From Verrucomicrobiia bacterium (lineage in GTDB: Bacteria; Verrucomicrobiota; Verrucomicrobiia; Verrucomicrobiales; DEV007): a stretch of 64,000 nt of DNA. Both the position numbers and the translations under genes were made by a program. Every line of letters begins with the position of its first letter. Positions within the stretch are counted from its first letter, which is position 1. Shown here piece by piece: positions 18,607-27,697 of this stretch. The notes below the pieces were generated by a model. The model did not search any database and had not been told where the DNA came from. It was given only the letters and a program-made list of their open reading frames with translations. The stretch is taken from the NCBI GenBank assembly GCA_030425385.1, contig JAUIAH010000002.1, positions 186,001 to 250,000 of the forward strand. The letters are read 5' to 3'.

Positions 18607-19152
18607 ATGAACATCCAATCCGAACGCATCGCGCTCACTCGGGAGGTCGAGGCCATCCAGATCCCTAGCGGAGACACGGTGACTCTCCCGGCAGGCTTGC
18701 ACGTCATGATCACTCAGAATCTCGGCGGCACCTACACCGTAGCGACAGACTTCGGACTCGCCCGCATCACGGCGAAAGATGCCGATGCGTTAGGGATCGA
18801 TGAAGAATCTCAAGCCAAGGATAAAGTCGCAGTCAAGGACGGCGACCTCGAAGGCGCCGTTTGGGAGCAACTGAAGCAAGTCTACGATCCCGAGATTCCA
18901 GTCAACATCGTCGATCTCGGACTGGTCTACGACTGCCAATTGGAAGAGGAAGACGGCGGCACGGTTGTTTCCGTCAAGATGACTCTCACCGCACCTGGCT
19001 GTGGCATGGGCCCGACCATTGCTGCTGACGCGCAAAGCCGCATCATGACTCTGGATCCTATCAAAGACGCTCAAGTGGAACTCGTCTGGGATCCACCATG
19101 GACCCAGGACATGATCAGTGAGGAGGGAAAGATGAAACTAGGGTTAGTCTAA
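18607..19152 (+). CDS. sufT: Fe-S cluster assembly protein SufT
   Basis: A 181-residue protein from the ATG at 18607. The N-terminal part (IPSGDTVTLPAGLHVMITQN, then GTYTVATDFGLARI) is the small barrel of the SufT family, and the C-terminal part is a MIP18/DUF59 domain (YDPEIPVNIVDLGLVYDC, then TLTAPGCGMGP with its conserved Cys). SufT helps mature Fe-S proteins, especially when iron-sulfur demand is high. Other suf genes are not in this window. It is followed by the sulfatase gene after 11 bases, so they may share a transcript although their functions differ. Confidence 0.92.
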   Translation: MNIQSERIALTREVEAIQIPSGDTVTLPAGLHVMITQNLGGTYTVATDFGLARITAKDADALGIDEESQAKDKVAVKDGDLEGAVWEQLKQVYDPEIPVNIVDLGLVYDCQLEEEDGGTVVSVKMTLTAPGCGMGPTIAADAQSRIMTLDPIKDAQVELVWDPPWTQDMISEEGKMKLGLV

Positions 19153-19163
19153 CAGACACCACC

Positions 19164-20510
19164 ATGAAAGGGATCGCTCTCCTCGCGTGCCTCCTTTCAT
19201 TGGCCCTCGTGCACACCCATGCCGAGCGGCCTCCTAACATCGTCTTTATCATGGCAGACGATATGGGTTATGCCGACGCGGGGTGTTTCGGAGGACAACA
19301 CATCCACACGCCCACCCTCGACCGCATGGCTGCTGAGGGGACGCGCTTCACGCAGTGTTACTCGGGCTCGCCTGTCTGCGCGCCGGCCCGCTCAGTCCTC
19401 ATGACCGGTCTCCACACCGGTCACACCCGGGTGCGTGGAAACATGGGGAGAGGTGGCGTGAAAGGGTTAGGGGGGAAAGACGGACGCGTCCCGCTACGAG
19501 CGGAGGACGTGACGGTGGCGGAAGTGCTTCAGGCTGCGGGCTACGCCACAGGCATGAGCGGGAAATGGGGCCTGGGCGAGCCGGGAACTGAGGGCACGCC
19601 GAACCGACAGGGCTTCGACGCGTGGTTCGGTCATTTGAATCAGCGGCGCGCCCATAGCTACTACCCGGATTTCCTCTTTCACAATGACCAACGTTTCGAT
19701 CTGCCCGGAAACATGGATGGGCGTCAGCAACAGTATTCCCACGACCTCTTCACAGGCTTTGCATTGAACTTTGTGAGGCAGCACGCCGAGACGCCTTTCT
19801 TTCTCTACCTCCCCTACACCGTTCCCCACGCCAAGTTCGAGATCCCAGACTACGATCGCTACGCGGACCGCGATTGGAGTGATCAGGAGAAGTGTTATGC
19901 CGCCATGATCACGCGCATGGACCGGGACATCGGGCGCCTCTTCACATTGTTAGAGTCTCTTGAGATCGACGAGGAAACCATCGTCTTCTTTTGTTCTGAC
20001 AATGGCGCGGCCGATCGCTACGATCACCTCTTCCAGAGCTCGGGCCCTCTGCGAGGCCGCAAGCGTGATCTGACCGAGGGCGGGATCCGCACGCCTATGC
20101 TCGTGCGTTGGCCTGGCAAGGTTCCTGCGGGCGCAGTGAGTGAGGCGGTTTGGAGCTTTGCGGATTTCCTTCCCACCGCCGCTAGTCTCTCGGGGACCAC
20201 CACGCCTTCCGGCTTGGATGGGATTGATGTGAGCCCGGCACTTCTCGGAAACGATCTGCCCATTCTTCGTGAGCGCTTCCTCTACTGGGAATTCTTCGAG
20301 CAGGGCTTCAAACAAGCCGCGCGCTGGCGCAACTGGAAGGCCATTCGCAGTCGTCCCCACGGACCCCTGGAACTCTATGATTTGGCTCAAGACATCGGTG
20401 AGAAACACAACGTAGCCGCCGAGAATCCTGAAGTCGTCACCGCTTTCGAATCCTATCTCGCCACCGCTCGCACTCCATCAGACGCGTGGCCGACGCCTAT
20501 CGATCCATGA
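19164..20510 (+). CDS. Secreted sulfatase
   Basis: A 448-residue type I sulfatase with a signal peptide (residues 1-20, ending HTHA). Metal-binding Asp residues lie in FIMADDMGYADAGCFG, and the formylglycine site is SPVCAPARSVLMTG with Cys72 in the C-x-P-x-R context, which needs a formylglycine-generating enzyme encoded elsewhere. Further family motifs are GKWGLGEPG, YLPYTVPHA and FCSDNGA. It removes sulfate esters from sugars or aromatic compounds in the periplasm or outside. In marine PVC bacteria such enzymes usually act on sulfated polysaccharides; that role is inferred. Its stop overlaps the next start (ATGA). Confidence 0.93.
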   Translation: MKGIALLACLLSLALVHTHAERPPNIVFIMADDMGYADAGCFGGQHIHTPTLDRMAAEGTRFTQCYSGSPVCAPARSVLMTGLHTGHTRVRGNMGRGGVKGLGGKDGRVPLRAEDVTVAEVLQAAGYATGMSGKWGLGEPGTEGTPNRQGFDAWFGHLNQRRAHSYYPDFLFHNDQRFDLPGNMDGRQQQYSHDLFTGFALNFVRQHAETPFFLYLPYTVPHAKFEIPDYDRYADRDWSDQEKCYAAMITRMDRDIGRLFTLLESLEIDEETIVFFCSDNGAADRYDHLFQSSGPLRGRKRDLTEGGIRTPMLVRWPGKVPAGAVSEAVWSFADFLPTAASLSGTTTPSGLDGIDVSPALLGNDLPILRERFLYWEFFEQGFKQAARWRNWKAIRSRPHGPLELYDLAQDIGEKHNVAAENPEVVTAFESYLATARTPSDAWPTPIDP

Positions 20511-21202
20511 AAGCGGCTCTGATCGTCCTGCTGTGTCAGATCGCTGCATGCAGCGTTTGGGCACAAGGCTTCTATGTGGTGAATCTGCAAGGGGACGCAG
20601 GGCTGCATCGCCTGTATGACGCGGGATTGGAGCCGCACCAGGTGCCGGGGCTGGAGAACTGTCTCTGCGAGGTCCGTGCCCAAATGCTCGGATTCCGGCT
20701 CGACACGGTGGAGTTGCCCGCGCTCCGAGCCAACTGGGATTTCATCGTGACGCGCGAACGCCGACTGGTGACGGTGCGCGGCTACACGCCCGCCCTCAGT
20801 CGCAATGAAGCCTTCCGGTCATCGGTCCGTTTAGAGCGCTTGTTAGAAGGATCGGTAGAAACCCTCCGTCACTGGATGGAATCCGCCCAGCAAATACCTC
20901 AAGAGCCTTATCGCCGCGCCCACCAATTCGGAAATCACGTGCACGTCGCCTATCAACTGATTCCCACGGCTGAGGAATGGAAACCCTTTCTCCTCCACCT
21001 CAGCATCACCCGCGATCTCCCATCGGAAGCGCTCACACTTGGCGACGCCCCCTTGATGCCGACACGGGGCTACGAACATTTCGGCAACCACCCTTCATCA
21101 GGGGCTCATCGAACGAGCAAGCGCATCCTTCCCATCGCCATGATCATTGTTGGAATCCTGCTTCTGAGCACCGTCCTCCGCCGATGGCTCAATGCCACCT
21201 AA
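20507..21202 (+). CDS. Membrane-anchored secreted protein, unknown function
   Basis: The 231-residue product starts at the ATG overlapping the sulfatase stop by four bases. It has a signal peptide (MKAALIVLLCQIAACSVWAQ) and a C-terminal membrane segment (ILPIAMIIVGILLLSTVL) followed by RRWLNAT, so most of it faces the periplasm. The middle is not a family I recognise. The ATGA overlap suggests it is made together with the sulfatase. Confidence 0.65.
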   Translation: MKAALIVLLCQIAACSVWAQGFYVVNLQGDAGLHRLYDAGLEPHQVPGLENCLCEVRAQMLGFRLDTVELPALRANWDFIVTRERRLVTVRGYTPALSRNEAFRSSVRLERLLEGSVETLRHWMESAQQIPQEPYRRAHQFGNHVHVAYQLIPTAEEWKPFLLHLSITRDLPSEALTLGDAPLMPTRGYEHFGNHPSSGAHRTSKRILPIAMIIVGILLLSTVLRRWLNAT

Positions 21203-21274
21203 CTCCCTAGCGAAGGCACGTTCTACCAATATGATTGTCGTTGGTGATTCCAAACATCCGTGCGATGTGGATGG

Positions 21275-22339
21275 ATGCGGACTGAACCATTGCCTCTTAC
21301 CAATGTGTCACGCGAGGAACTCGCGGGGATGGTTCAGGTCTGGGGTGAGCCCGCGTTCCGCACAAAGCAAATTCTTCAGTGGCTTTACGAGAAGCGCGTG
21401 TCGTCGTTCGATGAGATGACGAATCTTGGGCTGAGCTTACGGCAGCGGCTGAGCGAGCATTTCTCCCTGGCCCGACCAGAACTCGTCAAACGGCAGGGGT
21501 CCAAGGACACGACTCAGAAGTTTCTCTTCCGCTTACACGATGGCCGCATGATTGAGTGCGTGCTCATTCCAGCGTCGCCCGCGCTTTATGGCGAGGCTTC
21601 TGATCGGCACACTCTTTGCGTTTCCAGCCAGGTGGGCTGTGCCTACGATTGCAAATTCTGCGCCAGTGGATTGGCAGGCTTCACTCGCAATCTCACGAGC
21701 GGTGAGATTATTGATCAAGTGTTAGAAACCGAGCGCCTTACCGGGCAGCGCGTGAATAATATGGTCTTCATGGGCATGGGTGAACCGCTGGCGAATCTCA
21801 CAAACCTCCTCAAGGCGATTGACGTGATCAACGCTCCCTGGGGCATTGGCATCGGGGCGCGACGCCTTACCATTTCCACTAGTGGACTCGCTCCGCAGAT
21901 CAAGAAGCTCGCCGAGCAACCCTTGCAGATTCGCTTGGCGATCTCGCTACACGGAGCCACGGATGCGGTGCGTGAGCGCATCATGCCCGTGAATCGGAAA
22001 TACCCTTTGGCGCGCTTGTTAGAGGCACTGAGTTACTATCGCGAACGCAAGAAGCAGCGCATCACCTTTGAATATATTCTCATAGAAGGCGTCAACGATG
22101 CCGTGGAACAGGCCCATTTGTTAGCACAGCACGCGGACCGGCTCGGCGCCAAGGTCAATCTCATCCCCTACAACACTGTCGAGGGATTGACCTGGAAACG
22201 CCCCACGGAGTCGCAACAAGAAGCCTTCCTCAGCACGCTCAAACGAGCAGGCGTGGCGGCCACCTTGCGTCGGGAAAAGGGACACGATATTGATGCTGCC
22301 TGCGGTCAGCTTCGCCTGAAGGAAGAACAATCTGTCTAG
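21275..22339 (+). CDS. rlmN: 23S rRNA (adenine-2503-C2)-methyltransferase RlmN
   Basis: A radical-SAM enzyme of about 354 residues that methylates C2 of A2503 in 23S rRNA and A37 in some tRNAs. The cluster motif is CAYDCKFCASG (C-x3-C-x2-C), preceded by CVSSQVG. Other family features are KQILQWLYEKR near the start, MGMGEPLAN, and the C-terminal Cys in HDIDAACGQLR used for the mechanism. A GTG at 21260, five codons upstream, is also possible; I prefer the ATG at 21275 because the added residues are atypical. The GDPD gene begins 3 bases after its stop. Confidence 0.95.
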   Translation: MRTEPLPLTNVSREELAGMVQVWGEPAFRTKQILQWLYEKRVSSFDEMTNLGLSLRQRLSEHFSLARPELVKRQGSKDTTQKFLFRLHDGRMIECVLIPASPALYGEASDRHTLCVSSQVGCAYDCKFCASGLAGFTRNLTSGEIIDQVLETERLTGQRVNNMVFMGMGEPLANLTNLLKAIDVINAPWGIGIGARRLTISTSGLAPQIKKLAEQPLQIRLAISLHGATDAVRERIMPVNRKYPLARLLEALSYYRERKKQRITFEYILIEGVNDAVEQAHLLAQHADRLGAKVNLIPYNTVEGLTWKRPTESQQEAFLSTLKRAGVAATLRREKGHDIDAACGQLRLKEEQSV

Positions 22340-22342
22340 CCG

Positions 22343-23389
22343 GTGCCCGCTGCTTCCCGACCGAAACGACGCGTGCGTTTGAGGCGCTTGGCACTGGGAT
22401 TCCTAGCATTCCTCTTCTGTGTCTGGCTGAACAACACGTCCGTCTTCGTCGAGGAGCCTCCGGGGAAACCCAAGTGGCTGGCTCACCGTGGATTGGCGCA
22501 AACGTTTGAGATTGACGGTCTCGAATGGGACACGAACACGGCCGCCATCATTCATGAGCCTGAACATCCTTACATCGAGAATACCGTGCCCTCGATCAAG
22601 GCGGCGTTCGCGCTTGGAGCGGACATGGTCGAGTTTGACGTTCGCCTAACTAAAGATCGGCGATTGGTTGTCTTTCATGATTACTTGTTAGAATACCGGA
22701 CCAATGGCGAAGGACGCGTGGCCGAGAAGACGTTGGAAGAACTACGCGCGCTGGATGTGGGACATGGCTATACGGCAGATGAAGGCGAGACCTTTCCCTT
22801 TCGCGGCATGGGCGTGGGGCTGATGTTACCAATCGAGGACATGCTCGACCGTTTCCCTGAAGGCCGCTTTCTCATTCACGTAAAGGACGGCGGCACCATT
22901 TCTGGCAACTTGTTAGCCAATCTCCTCAAAGAGAAAGACGCTGCCTGGCGGGCCGGGATCGGCGTCTACGGCGATCACGAGGCGATGATGGTATTGCAAG
23001 ACGCGTTTCCAGATCTCAAGGTTCACTCTCGCAAGACCCTCAAGAAGGGACTCCTCTCCTACTTGCTCACAGGCTGGACCGGGCGCGTTCCGCAATCATT
23101 GCGTGGTGGACAGATCCAGATCCCTCTCATCTACGCGAAGTTTCTCTGGGGTTGGCCTGACAGATTTCTACAACGGATGGAGGCAGCCGGCACGCGCGTC
23201 ATTCTCGTCGACGGCAATGGGAAATGGTCCGAGGGGTTCGATGACATCTTGGATCTGAACGATATTCCCACCGGCTTCAGGGGCTACGTCTGGACCAACC
23301 GCATCGATCGCATTGCCGGCGCCCACCGACTTTTGGACGAGATAGATGGCCACGCAGATCCGCTCCCTCCTCCTTCTCCCGAGCATTGA
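22343..23389 (+). CDS. Membrane-anchored glycerophosphodiester phosphodiesterase
   Basis: A GTG start gives 348 residues. Residues 14-31 form a membrane anchor after a very basic N-terminus (RPKRRVRLRR). The GDPD catalytic pattern is complete: LAHRGL, YIENTVPSIKAAFALGADMV, EFDVRLTKDRRLVVFHDY, then LIHVKDG. The enzyme hydrolyses deacylated phospholipid headgroups to glycerol-3-phosphate and an alcohol, here probably on the outer face of the inner membrane. An insertion of about 25 residues between HRG and the ENT motif is longer than usual. It is probably co-transcribed with rlmN. Confidence 0.9.
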   Translation: MPAASRPKRRVRLRRLALGFLAFLFCVWLNNTSVFVEEPPGKPKWLAHRGLAQTFEIDGLEWDTNTAAIIHEPEHPYIENTVPSIKAAFALGADMVEFDVRLTKDRRLVVFHDYLLEYRTNGEGRVAEKTLEELRALDVGHGYTADEGETFPFRGMGVGLMLPIEDMLDRFPEGRFLIHVKDGGTISGNLLANLLKEKDAAWRAGIGVYGDHEAMMVLQDAFPDLKVHSRKTLKKGLLSYLLTGWTGRVPQSLRGGQIQIPLIYAKFLWGWPDRFLQRMEAAGTRVILVDGNGKWSEGFDDILDLNDIPTGFRGYVWTNRIDRIAGAHRLLDEIDGHADPLPPPSPEH

Positions 23390-23420
23390 ATTGTGAGGCA
23401 TCCGTTGTTAGGAAACATCC

Positions 23421-25295
23421 ATGACGCGGATCCTCCTTATCGAAATGGGCCTCACGCTTGCAGTGATGATGGCCACTATTCAAGCTGATGCCATCTTGGA
23501 CGTGCCACCGGAGGACATCATTGAGAATCCCACCTTCCTCTCATGGGAGAATGACTACTGGTCGCCCGGACAACCAGATTCCAGCTGTTCCGTCGAGATT
23601 CCCACTTTAACCGATGACTTTGGAGATCCGGTGTCTCTCTATTTGGACTTGGAGAATCCAGTGACGCTTGAGAACCTTCACATGGAGTTTGACGTGGATT
23701 TGGATACGGCAGGGAACAACCTGTTTATCAATGACACCACGAGTGGTCATGGTTTCCTGAGCGTAAGGTCTCCATCGACCGCCTCTCTCGGGACACTCGA
23801 CAGCTACGATCCTGCGACGAAGACTTTGAACTCCGGCACGGCCTTTGCGATCTCTGGTCAAAACCCTCCTCAACTGGCCATAGTGGAGTTTCGGGGTGCT
23901 GACATCGAGGTGAACAAAGGGGGCTTCAATCTGTTCGGTCCCAATGTGAGGGTTCGCGATCAGAATACAGGGTTGCCCGCCTTCAGAAACCTCCGGCGCA
24001 ACGAAGGCTTTCTGGTGATGGACTACGGATTCACGATGTCGATCAATGGCAATTTCGTGAATGAGGGATCGATCACCATGGCGCTCAATCCATCCGATCA
24101 GGTATCAGTGGTCAATATCGCGGGAAACTTTGTCAATAATGGGACGGTGAGCATGCGGGGAAATACAGCGCTCAACGTGGCGGGAGGCTATTCTGGCACA
24201 GGCACCATAGGTGTCAGCGGCTCTAACAATCAGGTCGCGGCCGCAGGTGCCTTTGAATTGGGCGCCGTCCAGACCGAGGTGATTCAAGATGCTGTCGTCA
24301 CGATCGACGCCGATGTCATCAATCGCGGAGATCTCGTGGCCAGCGGCTACGGGGGCGAGTGCATCATCACTGGCAATTTCACTCAGAATGGAGGTTCTGT
24401 GGACACCGGCCCGCAACCGCCCAGCGGTGAAGATTCCTTCATTCTGCGCGCTCAGGCTCAATTCTACGATGGTGGCGTCAGCGTCCAGGGCAATGGGAGA
24501 TTAGAGGCACCGCAAGGCATTGTTGCCGAGAACGGCCGCATCTTTCCAGGGCGCTCACCCGGTAGGCTCTCCATCATCGGCAATCTCACCTTGGGAATCG
24601 CTTCGGAACTCGGCGTGGAGATTGGAGGCAACCTGCCGGGAAGCACGTATGATGTGTTGGCGCAGTCAGGGGGCGACACAGGAGTGGACCTCGCCGGGAG
24701 GCTGACCGTGTCGTTGATCGATGATTTCACTGACACGTTTGCCCCCACCGACACCTGGTCCGTGGTCACGAGTGACCTTCCCATCGGCGGCGCCTTTTCC
24801 AACGTGGCATCGGGTTCTCGAATCTGGACCCTGGGAGGCGAAGGCAGCTTCCGCGTAGAGTATGGACCCGGCTCAAGTTCTCCGAATGCAGTACAGCTCT
24901 CCGATTTCACCCTCCACACCCTGACCACCACAAGCTACGCCGCGTGGGCCACCTCGATGAATCTTCCCGCTGGAAAGGATGGTCCATTGGACGATGCCGA
25001 TGGCAATGGCGAGGCGAACCTGCTCGCCTACTTCGGTGGCTCCTCGTCAGGGGTCCCCTTCACAATCGAATCACGTGGGACCCAGCAAGTCGCGATCGCC
25101 GAGTTCGCCAACAGTGTTGACGATGAATACCAAGCCGTCCTAGAAACCTCCCCAGATCCTTCCCCCGATGGATGGAGCCCAGCCGAGGGAGCGCGCGTGA
25201 TCGGTCGCACCCAAACCACGGTGGTCTGGGAAGTCCCCCTTCCGACTGGCCTGGACCGCTTGTTTCTCCGAGTACGCATCATCGAAGCTCCCTGA
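23421..25295 (+). CDS. Secreted beta-rich repeat protein with PVC-type C-terminal tail
   Basis: A 624-residue protein with a signal peptide (residues 1-23). The body is rich in Gly, Asn, Ser and Val in short strand-like repeats (NGNFVNEGSITM, IAGNFVNNGTVSM), which points to a right-handed beta-helix or autotransporter-like passenger. From about residue 500 a C-terminal module contains WATSMNLPAGKDGPLDDADG followed by NGEANLLAYFGG, a tail often seen on secreted proteins of Verrucomicrobiota. I see no barrel domain and no catalytic motif. It is likely a surface or extracellular adhesin-type protein. Confidence 0.72.
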   Translation: MTRILLIEMGLTLAVMMATIQADAILDVPPEDIIENPTFLSWENDYWSPGQPDSSCSVEIPTLTDDFGDPVSLYLDLENPVTLENLHMEFDVDLDTAGNNLFINDTTSGHGFLSVRSPSTASLGTLDSYDPATKTLNSGTAFAISGQNPPQLAIVEFRGADIEVNKGGFNLFGPNVRVRDQNTGLPAFRNLRRNEGFLVMDYGFTMSINGNFVNEGSITMALNPSDQVSVVNIAGNFVNNGTVSMRGNTALNVAGGYSGTGTIGVSGSNNQVAAAGAFELGAVQTEVIQDAVVTIDADVINRGDLVASGYGGECIITGNFTQNGGSVDTGPQPPSGEDSFILRAQAQFYDGGVSVQGNGRLEAPQGIVAENGRIFPGRSPGRLSIIGNLTLGIASELGVEIGGNLPGSTYDVLAQSGGDTGVDLAGRLTVSLIDDFTDTFAPTDTWSVVTSDLPIGGAFSNVASGSRIWTLGGEGSFRVEYGPGSSSPNAVQLSDFTLHTLTTTSYAAWATSMNLPAGKDGPLDDADGNGEANLLAYFGGSSSGVPFTIESRGTQQVAIAEFANSVDDEYQAVLETSPDPSPDGWSPAEGARVIGRTQTTVVWEVPLPTGLDRLFLRVRIIEAP

Positions 25296-25380
25296 AATGA
25301 CGGCCATTCTGCTAGGAAGCTGGAGCGAGGGGACAATCTCCGTTGACCTGCCTGAAGGGGCTGTGTAAGCAGAGCCAACC

Positions 25381-26637
25381 ATGTCCGCGATGAAAGTGAT
25401 AGTGATAGGTAAGGGTGGCCGTGAACACGCCATTGTGAGAGCCCTGAAGGAATCATCCTCTGCCCCAGAGGTGTACGCCTGGCCTGGCAGTGATGCCATC
25501 GGCCAACTCGCTCAGCGCGTCGAGGGCATCTCTGCGGTTCCTGAACTCTTGAACTTCATTCAGAAAGAGGAGATCCACTTGTGCGTCGCGGGCGAGGAAA
25601 GCTATCTCATGCAAGGGCTGGCCGATGCCTGCGAGGCCTCGGGCATCGCCTGCTGGGGCCCGAAGCGGCAAGGAGCATTGTTGGAAGGAAGCAAAGAATT
25701 CGCCAAAGAATTCATGGATCGACACGGCGTCCCCACGGGGACCTACGATTCGGTGAGCGATGCCCAAGCAGCCCGGGACGCCATTTCTAGCTACCCATGC
25801 GTCTTGAAATTTGATGGGTTGGCAGCCGGGAAAGGTGTGGCTGTTTGCCCTGACGAAGCCACGGCCGAGGCCTTCCTCAAGGAAGTGTTCGACGATGAGC
25901 GCTTCGGTTCCGGGAAATTGCTCGTGGAAGAATACCTTGAAGGACCCGAAGTCTCCATCTTTGCCATGGTGGCTGACGGGGACTATCAAATCCTCTGTCC
26001 TGCGCGCGACTACAAGCGTCTGGGAGACGGCGATGAGGGTCCGAACACAGGCGGTATGGGCGCGGTGGCGTCGCCGCAATTATTAGAGCCAGCGCTGCTT
26101 CAGCGGATTGAAGAGGAAATCGTGCGGCCCACGGTGAGCGGTCTGGAAAAGGACGGCAATCGCTATCGCGGCTTCCTCTACTTTGGACTCATGCTCACAG
26201 ACGATGGTCCCAAGGTGATCGAGTACAATTGTCGCTTTGGAGATCCCGAATGCCAGGCGGTGATGCCGCTGATCGAGGGTGACCTCGCCGGCTATCTCTT
26301 GAAAGCAGCCAGTGGTGTCTTGGATCGCACGTATTTCTCCTTCCAAGATCTTTGGAGTGTCTGCCTCGTTCTCGCCTCAGCGGGCTATCCGGCCTCTTCT
26401 CGCAATGGCGATGTCATTCGAGGGCTGGAAGAGGTCCAGGGCGCACGCGTCTACCACGCGGGGACTCGTCAGAATGCCGAAGGCCAATTTGAGACCGCCG
26501 GTGGACGTGTGCTCGCGGTGGTGGCTCAGGGAGCGACCCGAGAAGAAGCGGTGGCAAACGCCTACGCCGAAGGGACCAAGGTCGATTTCGATGGGGCGCA
26601 GCGCCGCTCCGATATCGGCGTGCGGAATTTCACTTGA
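25381..26637 (+). CDS. purD: Phosphoribosylamine-glycine ligase (GARS)
   Basis: A 418-residue ATP-grasp enzyme for the second step of purine synthesis. The N-terminal motif VIVIGKGGREHAI, the ATP-grasp core (PCVLKFDGLAAGKGVAVCP, then LLVEEYLEGPEVSIFAMVA) and the end of the active site (IEYNCRFGDPECQAVMPLI) are all present. An ATG three codons downstream (25390) is also possible. It ends tail-to-tail with the lipoate ligase-like gene, with an 8-base overlap of the 3' ends. Confidence 0.96.
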   Translation: MSAMKVIVIGKGGREHAIVRALKESSSAPEVYAWPGSDAIGQLAQRVEGISAVPELLNFIQKEEIHLCVAGEESYLMQGLADACEASGIACWGPKRQGALLEGSKEFAKEFMDRHGVPTGTYDSVSDAQAARDAISSYPCVLKFDGLAAGKGVAVCPDEATAEAFLKEVFDDERFGSGKLLVEEYLEGPEVSIFAMVADGDYQILCPARDYKRLGDGDEGPNTGGMGAVASPQLLEPALLQRIEEEIVRPTVSGLEKDGNRYRGFLYFGLMLTDDGPKVIEYNCRFGDPECQAVMPLIEGDLAGYLLKAASGVLDRTYFSFQDLWSVCLVLASAGYPASSRNGDVIRGLEEVQGARVYHAGTRQNAEGQFETAGGRVLAVVAQGATREEAVANAYAEGTKVDFDGAQRRSDIGVRNFT

Positions 26638-27310
26638 TGCGGTATCGCCACGCGTCCGTTCCATAACGGGCACGCACCAGTTGATCAATCGCCTGGCCAT
26701 CTAGTGGCGGTCCGGTGACCCTTTTTCCCGCAAGATGGTTGGCAAGGGCTGCGGGCAATCGGTCCGGAATCGTCTCCTCCAAACGGATTGAGCCCTGAAT
26801 GAGGGCCCCATGACGGGAGCGTCGCTGCGCGGCTCCCGCGGCTTTCTTGCCGCTCGGCAGGAGAAGATCTCCTTTCGCCGGATGCTGAAAACATTGCGTC
26901 CCGGTAGAGGAGGTCTCAACGAAAGTAGTGGTCACCCCGACCTCATCAAGGGCGCCTTGCAGCGCGCGATGGAGGCACTCATAGCCCTCTCGCGGAGCCA
27001 CTTGAAAGAACGGATCACCACGCGGAATTGCCAACGCATAAGTTAATTCCAGGGGGATTCCGTGGGCCACGACCCCTCCTCCAGTCCACCGCCTCGTGTT
27101 CGGGAGCCCTGGAAAGGCCTCTTCAGCGTGAGTGGGCGATTGGAAATATCCGTAAGTAACCGCTGGCGAGGACCATTGATAGAGCCTCAGTTTCGGGAGC
27201 GGACCGGGCGCTTGGGTCAAGAGCCACTCATCGATGGCCATCTGTTCTGCCCCTTGGAGCCTGCTCGGAAGCATCTCCCAAAGGACGAGCTCAGGAAAGA
27301 GCGCACTCAT
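26630..27310 (-). CDS. Lipoate-protein ligase A family protein
   Basis: A 226-residue protein of the biotin/lipoate ligase fold. The lipoyl-AMP binding loop RRWTGGGVVAHG at about residues 72-83 and the later GKKAAGAAQRRSRHGALIQG at about 153-172, with the catalytic-type Lys, identify the LplA/LipM branch. It would attach lipoate, or transfer octanoate, to the lipoyl domains of 2-oxoacid dehydrogenases or GcvH. The C-terminal accessory domain of E. coli LplA is missing, as in octanoyltransferases. The choice between ligase and transferase cannot be made from sequence alone. Confidence 0.85.
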   Translation of the reverse strand: MSALFPELVLWEMLPSRLQGAEQMAIDEWLLTQAPGPLPKLRLYQWSSPAVTYGYFQSPTHAEEAFPGLPNTRRWTGGGVVAHGIPLELTYALAIPRGDPFFQVAPREGYECLHRALQGALDEVGVTTTFVETSSTGTQCFQHPAKGDLLLPSGKKAAGAAQRRSRHGALIQGSIRLEETIPDRLPAALANHLAGKRVTGPPLDGQAIDQLVRARYGTDAWRYRIK

Positions 27311-27324
27311 TTCGGATAGAAATC

Positions 27325-27363
27325 ATGAAATTTTTATTAATTGCTTGATATTTATGAAATTTT
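27325..27363. repeat. Two direct copies of ATGAAATTTT
   Basis: The 10-mer ATGAAATTTT occurs at 27325-27334 and 27354-27363, 29 bases apart, just upstream of the lipoate ligase-like start at 27310. The spacing is close to three helical turns, so they could be paired protein-binding sites on one face of the DNA. Confidence 0.5.
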
Positions 27364-27424
27364 GAAGATCCATACTCGCGTGAGTACTTGTTCGCATCTT
27401 GTGCTCCGTCTTGTGTTGAGGGGA

Positions 27425-27474
27425 TTGAGGCGGCGGCCGTTTGGGGTTGAGGTTCTCTTCCGGCGCCGCCTCAA
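27425..27474. repeat. GC-rich 11-bp inverted repeat in an AT-rich leader
   Basis: TTGAGGCGGCG at 27425-27435 is the exact reverse complement of 27464-27474. CCG (27437-27439) and CGG (27461-27463) extend the stem past a one-base bulge, leaving a loop of 21 bases that contains TTTGGGGTTGAGG. It would form a stable RNA hairpin in a leader transcribed toward 27698. There is no T tract, so it is not a simple terminator. Confidence 0.6.
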
Positions 27475-27545
27475 ACATCCCATGATTTCCAAAGGGCGTT
27501 TTGAAATCTTCTCATCAACGCGGCTCAGATCGCTGATTCTCGGGA

Positions 27546-27666
27546 TTTAGGCGACTTCGTTGTTGTATTTCGGAGAGTTTTCTAAAAATATCAAAACTGA
27601 AAGATTTTATTGGAACAATCCCTAAACTCAGCTTAAACATCTTGACGTCTTTAGGACCGTCCTAAA
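27546..27666. promoter_or_regulatory. Cluster of TTTAGG/CCTAAA half-sites with one palindrome
   Basis: TTTAGG occurs at 27546-27551 and 27650-27655; its complement CCTAAA occurs at 27621-27626 and 27661-27666. The last two units form a perfect palindrome, TTTAGGAC-C-GTCCTAAA (27650-27666), centred 40 bases before the regulator start. This is a good candidate operator, possibly for autoregulation by the encoded NtrC-like protein. Confidence 0.45.
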
Positions 27667-27697
27667 CAACTTTCTAAATTCAGTTCCTCCAGCAAAT

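Larger units (their letters stand above)
27311..27697. other. 387-base AT-rich control region
   Basis: No gene is visible here. The region lies between the divergent starts of the lipoate ligase-like gene and the NtrC-like regulator and is clearly richer in A+T than its surroundings. It holds a 10-base direct repeat, a GC-rich inverted repeat and a cluster of TTTAGG half-sites, each listed separately, plus a TACTC/GAGTA hairpin at 27373-27386. No sigma-54 promoter was recognised. Confidence 0.6.

Noticed and set aside
27600-27697. Sigma-54 promoter ahead of the NtrC-like gene
   Set aside because: TGGAACAATCCCTAAA lacks the required GG and GC elements at the correct spacing.
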